Below, one piece after another: positions 6,495 through 11,485 of a stretch of 11,485 bases of DNA. Position 1 is the first letter of the stretch; the number at the start of each line of letters is the position of its first letter. The notes beneath the pieces were generated by a model, which searched no databases, was not told the DNA's origin, and saw only the letters and a program-made list of their open reading frames with translations. The DNA comes from Desulfohalobiaceae bacterium (lineage in GTDB: Bacteria; Desulfobacterota; Desulfovibrionia; Desulfovibrionales; Desulfothermaceae). The stretch covers positions 1 to 11,485 of the forward strand of contig JAIPER010000076.1 in the NCBI GenBank assembly GCA_021737115.1. Direction: 5' to 3'. Made by a program: the position numbers and the translations under genes.

Positions 6495-6839
6495 TCAGTA
6501 TTGTGTATACTTCTTGCTTTTCCCCCGGACCAGCTCGGCCGGATACCTGGACGCGTTCTTTTCGATCTTGTCAAAGGCCGCCTCGACCGGGTCGATGCCC
6601 AGCCTGTCCGCCATGAGCAGGACATAGATGAGGATGTCGGCCACTTCTTCGGACATGGCCTCGACCTTGTCCTTTGCCAGCGGCTCGTCATCTGTGGTCC
6701 ACTGGAAGTGCTCCAGGAGCTCGGCTGCCTCCAGGGTAATGGAAAGGGCCAGGTTCTTCGGGGTCTGAAACCGGGCCCAGTCCCGTTCATCGCGGAATTT
6801 GAGCAGCCTCTCCAGGAGCTTCTGCAGGTTCTTCTCCAT
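6495..6839 (-). CDS. MazG-like nucleotide pyrophosphohydrolase
   Basis: 114 residues, the normal size for the small all-alpha NTP pyrophosphohydrolases related to MazG and to the RS21-C6/dCTPase group. These hydrolyse (d)NTPs to monophosphate and pyrophosphate, often clearing damaged or unwanted nucleotides. The Mg-binding motifs are intact: E37-x-x-E40 in 'LEAAELLEHFQW' and E65-x-x-D68 in 'SEEVADILIYVLL'. The family's closing 'RYPAELVRGKSKKYTQY' is present. The ATG at 6839 is chosen because GGAG lies eight bases upstream (6848-6851 on the plus strand). A longer frame from a TTG at 6905 would be translated through a perfect palindrome and has no family support. The protein is soluble and cytoplasmic. 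The gene stands alone between two inverted copies of the hairpin repeat, which suggests it may have moved as a unit. Its physiological substrate cannot be read from the sequence. Confidence 0.9.
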   Translation of the reverse strand: MEKNLQKLLERLLKFRDERDWARFQTPKNLALSITLEAAELLEHFQWTTDDEPLAKDKVEAMSEEVADILIYVLLMADRLGIDPVEAAFDKIEKNASRYPAELVRGKSKKYTQY

Positions 6840-6860
6840 ACTGTCATCTCCGTGTCTGTT

Positions 6861-6887
6861 GTCAGCTTTGCCTCTGGCAAAGCTGAC
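6861..6887. repeat. Perfect 12-bp inverted repeat in the leader of the mazG-like gene
   Basis: Arms GTCAGCTTTGCC (6861-6872) and GGCAAAGCTGAC (6876-6887) are perfect complements around a three-base loop (TCT). The hairpin sits 21 bases upstream of the mazG-like start codon and just upstream of its ribosome site. No T-run follows on either strand, so it is not a classical terminator. It could be an operator or an RNA element that stabilises or gates the mRNA. Confidence 0.85.
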
Positions 6888-6905
6888 ATATACATGAAAT
6901 TTCAA

Positions 6906-7373
6906 GTCATATCATTGTAAACTCAGACTTCGTGGTGCTCTTCCGTTAGTACTTTACCGAAGATTATTCAGGAAATAGCCAAGATAAGACTTATCCAGGA
7001 ATTTTTTGACAGGATTAACCCAATGAAACCAGCAAAGCTGAGGCTGACGCCTGTTTCACTGGGCAGGCATGATTTAATGGATTATTTTTTTTTGACCGCA
7101 TGCCGGAAGCCTGCGGTCAAGGAAATCCGCCTCCGGCAGGAGAGACCTTTCCGGCGGGCATCCGGCACGCCGAAAAATCTTTCTTCTCATCCTGTATATC
7201 CTGTAAATCCTGTCAACAGGTTTCTGAGATTCTTTAGTTCTAAATCTCCAAAAACAAACTCATTCTTTAAATGGAATAACAAAGTATCCGCAGAAGACTA
7301 CCAACTCCTTCTTACAAGGACTATTTTGAGAAAAAGGTATTGCCCCAAAGGTTTTTTTCATTTTCTTAACCGT
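6906..7373. other. AT-rich, repeat-dense intergenic region
   Basis: No convincing gene in 468 bases. A 119-codon open frame at 7023-7382 is made largely of repeat sequence and resembles nothing. Visible structure: a 10-bp inverted pair TTGACAGGAT (7006-7015) and ATCCTGTCAA (7207-7216); a hairpin TTGACCGCA/TGCGGTCAA (7092-7100 with 7112-7120) next to a run of nine T; TGCCGGA/TCCGGCA (7101-7107 with 7132-7138); and three tandem 9-mers at 7189-7215. Homopolymer runs and lower GC than the flanking genes suggest old repeat or mobile-element debris. Confidence 0.7.
7189..7215. repeat. Three tandem 9-bp repeats (ATCCTGTAA type)
   Basis: ATCCTGTAT, ATCCTGTAA and ATCCTGTCA follow each other without a gap. 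The last unit, extended by one base, is the exact reverse complement of TTGACAGGAT at 7006-7015, so the motif brackets about 190 bases in inverted orientation. No coding role is apparent. Confidence 0.85.
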
Positions 7374-7457
7374 GAACCGTGAACTCTCCGAGGCGTAGGC
7401 TCGTTCTCTACGAGCCGGAGGCCTGGAACCTTCTGGGTTGCGGGCGAAGCCCGCTTT
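7374..7457 (+). repeat. Hairpin-forming dispersed repeat, copy B
   Basis: 84 bases matching the reverse complement of copy A. It contains two clear stems: GGCTCGT/ACGAGCC around TCTCT (7398-7404 with 7410-7416), extended outside by CTCC/GGAG (7386-7389 with 7417-7420), and GCGGGC-GAA-GCCCGC (7440-7454). Its left border carries a tandem CGTGAAC (7371-7384) of which copy A has only one unit. It ends about 90 bases before the start of the PAS-GGDEF-HD-GYP gene. Confidence 0.9.
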
Positions 7458-7468
7458 GGAGCTTTTCC

Positions 7469-7497
7469 TTGAACTTGACGCGTTTCTTTTGTATACA
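7469..7497 (+). promoter_or_regulatory. Candidate promoter overlapping a 10-bp palindrome, upstream of the PAS-GGDEF-HD-GYP gene
   Basis: TTGAAC (7469-7474) and TATACA (7492-7497) are 17 bases apart, each matching consensus at four of six positions. The -10 lies inside the perfect palindrome TTGTATACAA (7489-7498), a possible operator. A run of 11 A (7515-7525) lies in the leader. Confidence 0.3.
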
Positions 7498-7545
7498 ACA
7501 AAAGGTTTATCCTCAAAAAAAAAAATCGAGATCCCGGGAATGATC

Positions 7546-9798
7546 ATGACTCATGAACCAACCTATGATCAATTACTGCAGAGAGTCAACAGGCTTGAAA
7601 AGGAGCAGAAAGAACGGTTACGGATCGAGGAAGAGCTTGCCAAGCGCCAGAAATACCTCGAATCCGTCATCCACCACGCCCCCGACGCCATCGTGACCCT
7701 GGATTCCTCTCAACGGGTCCTGGAATGGAACCCCGGCGCGGAGAACATTTTCGGCTATACCTGCGAGGAAGTCCTGGGCCGTGATCTCGACGACCTTATC
7801 AGCCGGTCCGATGTGATCCAGGAAGCCAGAGACGTTACCCGTCTGGTAATGTCCGGAAACAACCTGCCCCCTTTGGAAACGGTCCGTTATACCAAGTACG
7901 GAACCCCGGTCCAGGTCATAGTCTCCGGGTCCCCGATCTCCCTGGACGGGGCCCTGCAGGGAGTGGTGGCCGTCTACACCGACATCACCCGGCGCAAGGA
8001 CATGGAAAAGGCCCTTGAGAAGAGCGAACAGACCTACCGGGCCATTTTCGAGAACACCGGATCTGCGACCTTTATCGCAGACATGGACACCACGATTCTC
8101 CTGGCCAACAAGGAGTTTGAAAAGCTCTCCGGCTACGAGAAGCAGGAACTGGAAGGCCGCAGGAGCTGGAAGGATTTCGTGGCTGATGAAGCCGATCTTC
8201 AGAAGATGGTGGAGTATCACAATCTAAGAAGACAGAACCCCGAACTGGCCCCCACCAACTACGAATGCCGCTTTCAGGACAAGCAGGGCCTGATCAAGGA
8301 CATTGTCATTACCGTGGACGTGATCCCCGGATCCGAGCAGAGCGTGGCCTCTTTCCTGGATATATCCGCTTATAAAGAACTCCAGGAGAGCCTGCGCCAG
8401 GAGAGGGATTCACTGGACAATGTCCTGGAAAACTCGGCCGACGCCATCGTTATCGTGGATGCCCGGGGGAGATTCACGAGGTGGAACCGTAGGGCCGGCG
8501 AACTGTTTGGATACGAATATCAAGAAATGCGATCCAGAAAGGCCTTCGACTTTTACTCCGATCAAGCGGAAATGGACCGGATGCTGGACAAGCTGCGCCG
8601 CGACGGCTTCCTTCGCAATTACGAAATCGCGTATCAACGAAAAGACGGCACCTCGGTGCCCTGTTCCTTATCCATCAATCTCCTCAAGGATAAAGAGAGC
8701 AGGGTTATCGGGAGCGTGAGCATCATCCGCGACCTGACCGAATGGAAAAAGGCCGAAGAACGGCTGAACTACATGAGTTTTCATGATTCCCTGACCGAAC
8801 TGTACAACCGCAACTATTTCGAGGAGGAAATGAAGCGACTCCAGGACGGCCGTTACGCCCCGCTGGGAATCATTATCTGCGACGTTGACGGATTGAAATC
8901 CATCAACGACACCCTGGGCCATGAACACGGAGACGAGCTGCTTGTCAACACGGCCTCCATCCTGAGAAAAACCTTCCGGTCCAGCGATATCATCGCCAGA
9001 ATAGGGGGTGACGAGTTCTCCATCCTGATTCCCCAGACCAGTCGGAATAACATGGAAAACCTGGTGCGGCGATTGAGGACGCACGTTGAAACATTCAACC
9101 AGAGTGGTTCGAAGATCCCCATCTCCCTGTCCATTGGCCACGCGGTCTGCGAAAAAAAGCCGGCGGACATGCATGCAATATTCAGAAAAGCGGATCAGAT
9201 GATGTACAGGGAAAAGATGCAGAGGGACAAAAGCTCCCGCAGCGACATCCTTCAAGTCCTCATGAAGGCCCTGGAGGCCAGAGACTTCATTACCGAAGGG
9301 CACTGCGACAGGCTGCAGGAGCTGATCCTTCCTCTTGCCCGGTCCCGGAATTTGCCGGAGGATACAGTCAACGACCTGCTCCTGCTGGCCAAGGTCCACG
9401 ACCTGGGCAAACTGGGCGTTCCCGACTCCATTTTGTTCAAACCCGGCCGGCTGACTGCTGAGGAAACCAAGGAAATGCGCAAGCATTGTGAAATCGGCCA
9501 CCGCATAGCCCAGGTCGTGTCCGATCTGGCGCCCATCGCCGACTGGATTTTAAAGCACCACGAATGGTGGAACGGCCGGGGCTACCCCCTGGGTCTGAAA
9601 GATAAAGAGATTCCAGTGCCCTGCCAGATATTGGCCCTGGCCGACGCCTATGACGCCATGATCAGCCATCGGCCTTACAGAAAAGCCTTGCCCAAGGACC
9701 AAGCCATCGCCGAGCTGAAACGAAACGCCGGCACGCAGTTTGATCCTGATTTGACAAAATCCTTCATCGAAATCCTGACCGGTTCAACACATTCCTGA
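7546..9798 (+). CDS. PAS-PAS-PAS-GGDEF-HD-GYP cyclic di-GMP enzyme
   Basis: 750 residues, soluble, no membrane span. The start at 7546 is chosen because GGGA lies five bases upstream and 'MTHEPTYDQLLQRVNRLEKE' is a usual opening of PAS sensors in sulfate reducers; ATG 7540 is an alternative. Codons further upstream run into repeat copy B. Order: coiled coil (about 5-35), PAS1 (about 37-150), PAS2 (about 160-280), PAS3 (about 285-400), GGDEF (about 405-560), HD-GYP (about 570-745). The GGDEF domain has the full signature (487-491) and, five residues before it, RSSD (478-481), the inhibitory I-site, so it should be an active, product-inhibited diguanylate cyclase. The HD-GYP domain keeps HD (618-619) with LGK after it, HHE (671-673), GYP (679-681) and 'LADAYDAM' (D700, D703); an Asn replaces the usual Asp before the Gly of the GYP segment. 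It should hydrolyse cyclic di-GMP. PAS ligands are unknown. Confidence 0.95.
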   Translation: MTHEPTYDQLLQRVNRLEKEQKERLRIEEELAKRQKYLESVIHHAPDAIVTLDSSQRVLEWNPGAENIFGYTCEEVLGRDLDDLISRSDVIQEARDVTRLVMSGNNLPPLETVRYTKYGTPVQVIVSGSPISLDGALQGVVAVYTDITRRKDMEKALEKSEQTYRAIFENTGSATFIADMDTTILLANKEFEKLSGYEKQELEGRRSWKDFVADEADLQKMVEYHNLRRQNPELAPTNYECRFQDKQGLIKDIVITVDVIPGSEQSVASFLDISAYKELQESLRQERDSLDNVLENSADAIVIVDARGRFTRWNRRAGELFGYEYQEMRSRKAFDFYSDQAEMDRMLDKLRRDGFLRNYEIAYQRKDGTSVPCSLSINLLKDKESRVIGSVSIIRDLTEWKKAEERLNYMSFHDSLTELYNRNYFEEEMKRLQDGRYAPLGIIICDVDGLKSINDTLGHEHGDELLVNTASILRKTFRSSDIIARIGGDEFSILIPQTSRNNMENLVRRLRTHVETFNQSGSKIPISLSIGHAVCEKKPADMHAIFRKADQMMYREKMQRDKSSRSDILQVLMKALEARDFITEGHCDRLQELILPLARSRNLPEDTVNDLLLLAKVHDLGKLGVPDSILFKPGRLTAEETKEMRKHCEIGHRIAQVVSDLAPIADWILKHHEWWNGRGYPLGLKDKEIPVPCQILALADAYDAMISHRPYRKALPKDQAIAELKRNAGTQFDPDLTKSFIEILTGSTHS

Positions 9799-9989
9799 GA
9801 CCTTCAGCCCCGCCTTTCTCCGGTTCACTGCCACTGTGCACCGAGTTTTTTCCAGTCCTTGACGTTGCCATTTCCCACCAGAGCAGGTATCCTGTATCAG
9901 AAGGTGATGTGAGTCCTGCCCTTTAAAATACCCAAACTTTAGAGTACAGGAAAGAGTTCTGAAAAGTGTGCGATTAACCAAACATGCAA

Positions 9990-9996
9990 TAAGGAG
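9990..9996 (+). promoter_or_regulatory. Strong ribosome binding site of the Sel1-domain gene
   Basis: AAGGAGG at 9990-9996, nine bases before the ATG at 10006, is the best Shine-Dalgarno match in the window and fixes that start. In the 207-base gap before the gene (9799-10005) no convincing promoter pair or terminator stem was found. Confidence 0.8.
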
Positions 9997-10005
9997 GAAC
10001 ATCCC

Positions 10006-11313
10006 ATGCGAACCCTTGCCGTCCTCATCACAGCCTTGTTTCTGTTGGTCCCGGTCGCTGGATCGGCTGATTACAGCGACGGACTGCATGCCTATCTCCA
10101 GGGGCACTACGAACAAGCGTATAAGGAATTCAAAGCCCTGGCCAGTGAAGGCGATCCGCAGGCCCAGTACATTCTGGGCAGTATGTATGCAACCGGAAAA
10201 GGCGTCCTTCAAAACTATGTCAAAGCCCATGCCTGGTTCAATATCGCGGCTTCCAGGGGGCATGACAAGGCAGCCGCGTATCGGGAGAAAATTTCCGGGA
10301 AAATGACCTCTGAGCAGACCGCCAAGGCCCAGCAACTGGCCTCCGAATGGAGCAGCGGTGATACGGCTGAGAAAAAAGCCAAAGCCCCACCCGAAGAAAA
10401 AGCAAAATCCCGCAAGGAGATGATTACTTCGATCCAGAAGCACCTCGAGGAACTGGGATACTATGAAGGCTCCATCGACGGGTTGATGGGTCCGAATACC
10501 AGTTCCAGCATTCGGGAATACCAACAGGAGCAGGACTTGCAGGTGAGCGGGAATCCTTCTCAAGCTCTACTGCAGCACCTGCAAAAGACAGTTGCCGAGA
10601 AACCGGTTACAGAACTTCCGGCTGCTATCCCCACAGGACCATGGACCAAGGTCCTGCTCCACGATGCCTTTTCCGACGGTGATTACACCTCCAACCCATC
10701 CTGGACCAGGGTGTCCGGTGATTTTCATGTGGATGAAAACCATTATTTGCGAAGTGCAAGACAGATTCCCGAAGCACAGCAAACCTCAAAAAAGGACGGA
10801 GGGCAGCAAAGCGCTGTGCAAGTTTTAGGAAAAGTAGTTAAGGAGGTCATGGACCAGCAGCAAGGCTCCCGGGAGTCAGCGAAGTTTTCCGAAATATACA
10901 CTCAGCAGGATCTGGGCCGGGCCTTCGCCCTTCGCATCGAACTGAAACTCGTGACAGACAAGCCGGGGCAGGCCTTTGAGGTCGGGGTATTCACAGGACA
11001 AAACCGCGACTCCGGCTATCTGCTCAGATATTCGCAGCAGGATCAGCAATCCCTGGCTTTGATCAGATACAAGCCGAGCGGATCATCGGTCATCGATGTA
11101 GCCAGGCAGAAAGGCCTTCTGTCCGGGAGAACGGTTCGCGCCATCACCTGGCTGCGCTACAAGGATGGAACCATGAAAGTCCTGGTCGACGATGAGCCGG
11201 TCCTGAGCAGCAAAGACCGAATGTACGATGCATTCAGGGGGGTCCGCTTTCTCAATCACGGCGGGGAGTATGCCGTGGCCGGCATCAGCGTCTTCGGCCC
11301 GGCCGGTTCATAG
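10006..11313 (+). CDS. Exported Sel1 / peptidoglycan-binding / beta-sandwich fusion protein
   Basis: 435 residues. A signal peptide (1-20, cleavage near GSA) is followed by Sel1-like repeats (about 24-92; 'GLHAYLQGHYEQAYKEFKAL', then 'GDPQAQYILGSMYATGKGV' and 'AHAWFNIAASRGHDKAA'). A Lys/Ala/Glu/Pro-rich linker (about 115-135) leads to a PG_binding_1 domain (about 138-195; 'IQKHLEELGYYEGSIDGLMG' and 'SSIREYQQEQDL'). The C-terminal half (about 213-432) looks like a concanavalin/LamG-type beta sandwich ('LLHDAFSDGDYTSNPSWTRV', 'FALRIELKLV', 'DGTMKVLVDDEPV', 'GVRFLNHGGEYAVAGISVFG'). It is interrupted by a Gln/Ser/Lys-rich insert at about 252-295. Expected location is periplasm or cell surface, tethered to the wall by the middle domain. 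Sel1 repeats bind proteins, and the sandwich may bind glycans. It appears to be a single-gene unit. The C-terminal fold is inferred from strand pattern only. Confidence 0.85.
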   Translation: MRTLAVLITALFLLVPVAGSADYSDGLHAYLQGHYEQAYKEFKALASEGDPQAQYILGSMYATGKGVLQNYVKAHAWFNIAASRGHDKAAAYREKISGKMTSEQTAKAQQLASEWSSGDTAEKKAKAPPEEKAKSRKEMITSIQKHLEELGYYEGSIDGLMGPNTSSSIREYQQEQDLQVSGNPSQALLQHLQKTVAEKPVTELPAAIPTGPWTKVLLHDAFSDGDYTSNPSWTRVSGDFHVDENHYLRSARQIPEAQQTSKKDGGQQSAVQVLGKVVKEVMDQQQGSRESAKFSEIYTQQDLGRAFALRIELKLVTDKPGQAFEVGVFTGQNRDSGYLLRYSQQDQQSLALIRYKPSGSSVIDVARQKGLLSGRTVRAITWLRYKDGTMKVLVDDEPVLSSKDRMYDAFRGVRFLNHGGEYAVAGISVFGPAGS

Positions 11314-11331
11314 CTTTCCCCGATCACAGTC

Positions 11332-11429
11332 GATAACCAGCTTGACGCCTTGATGAGCGCCCGGTATAATTTTGTCACTGCAGGACAACGGAAGAAAAAG
11401 TTTTTTGATTTATGCCAGATAACCAGCTT
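11332..11429 (+). repeat. 12-bp direct repeat flanking the promoter
   Basis: GATAACCAGCTT occurs at 11332-11343, overlapping the first bases of the -35, and again at 11418-11429, about 40 bases past the expected transcription start. The spacing is 86 bases. Paired copies on both sides of a strong promoter are what a looping or roadblock repressor would use, but chance cannot be ruled out. Confidence 0.6.
11342..11370 (+). promoter_or_regulatory. Near-consensus sigma-70 promoter reading out of the window
   Basis: TTGACG (11342-11347, 5/6) and a perfect TATAAT (11365-11370) are separated by exactly 17 bases. This is the best promoter in the window. Transcription would begin near 11377 and run through repeat copy C towards the window edge. 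The target gene or RNA is not visible. Confidence 0.65.
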
Positions 11430-11458
11430 ATATTCTGTGTCTTAACAATCGAAAATCC

Positions 11459-11485
11459 CTCCGGGGCGTAGGCCCCTACGGGCCG
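11459..11485 (+). repeat. Hairpin-forming dispersed repeat, copy C (cut by window edge)
   Basis: CTCCGGGGCGTAGG followed by CCCCTACGGGCCG matches the core of copy B with a shorter loop. The stem is GGCCC/GGGCC (11471-11475 with 11480-11484), where copies A and B have GGCTC/GAGCC, so both sides of the pair changed together. The element continues beyond the window. Confidence 0.75.

Noticed and set aside
6840..6905. Longer start of the mazG-like protein from a TTG at 6905
   Set aside because: The extra 22 residues are encoded by the palindrome and are not part of the family. ATG 6839 has a proper ribosome site.
7018..7093. Rho-independent terminator before the T-run at 7085-7093
   Set aside because: The only upstream stem (GCCTG/CAGGC) has five pairs, a 10-base loop, and lies too far from the T-run. 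No gene ends upstream on the plus strand.
7189..7215. CRISPR array
   Set aside because: The 9-bp units are contiguous with no spacers and are too short, and no cas genes are present.
7023..7382. 119-codon open frame on the plus strand in the large intergenic region
   Set aside because: It is built from hairpins, the tandem 9-mers and low-complexity AT-rich DNA, has no clear ribosome site, and its translation resembles no family.
7438..7545. Longer start of the PAS-GGDEF-HD-GYP protein from 7438
   Set aside because: The extra 36 residues are encoded by the end of repeat copy B, the promoter region and a poly-A run. The usual family start is at 7546.
8668..9501. 277-codon open frame on the minus strand inside the GGDEF/HD-GYP gene
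   Set aside because: It is antisense to conserved catalytic domains and arises from GC-biased codon use. It has no recognisable motif.
9784..10563. 259-codon open frame on the minus strand opposite the Sel1-domain gene
   Set aside because: It lies almost wholly antisense to a well-supported gene with a strong ribosome site. Its translation is a low-complexity mirror of that gene.

Overview
The window looks like chromosomal DNA of a Gram-negative bacterium. It has an outer-membrane secretin, lipoprotein signals with lipoboxes, and exported TPR and Sel1 proteins. Likely lineage is Desulfobacterota or another former deltaproteobacterial group. This is inferred from the style of the proteins (a 'THEPTYDQLLQRVNRLE'-type start on the PAS sensor, a YidD-domain lipoprotein paired with a TPR membrane protein), not from a marker gene. 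Coding DNA is moderately GC-rich, and the largest intergenic region is visibly more AT-rich.

Layout: (1) 1-417, C-terminal end of an NHL beta-propeller protein. (2) 490-4814, a tight five-gene operon for a type IV pilus/MSHA-like or type II secretion-like machine: PilM-like, PilN-like, PilO-like, a GspC/PilP/MshK-like periplasmic protein, and a secretin. The assembly ATPase, platform protein, prepilin peptidase and pilins are not in the window. (3) 4832-6158, minus strand and convergent with the operon: a YidD-domain lipoprotein whose end overlaps the start of a TPR protein with a hydrophobic C-terminal module. (4) 6164-7457, a unit bounded by long inverted copies of a hairpin-forming repeat and containing a small MazG-type nucleotide pyrophosphohydrolase (minus strand) plus about 550 bases of repeat-rich non-coding DNA. 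(5) 7546-9798, a cytoplasmic three-PAS, GGDEF, HD-GYP protein expected to make and degrade cyclic di-GMP. (6) 10006-11313, an exported Sel1/peptidoglycan-binding/beta-sandwich fusion. (7) 11314-11485, a near-consensus sigma-70 promoter, a 12-bp direct repeat, and a third, truncated copy of the hairpin repeat at the window edge.

How the parts connect: the operon encodes the inner-membrane alignment complex and the secretin it docks to, so its products should form one envelope-spanning assembly. Cyclic di-GMP is known to control MSHA and type IV pili through their ATPases, so the nearby GGDEF/HD-GYP enzyme is a plausible but unproven regulator.

The most unusual items are: the dispersed repeat, whose hairpin stem shows compensatory base changes between copies and which brackets the mazG-like gene; the YidD domain carried on a lipoprotein and coupled to a TPR/hydrophobic partner; and the Sel1/PG-binding/beta-sandwich fusion.
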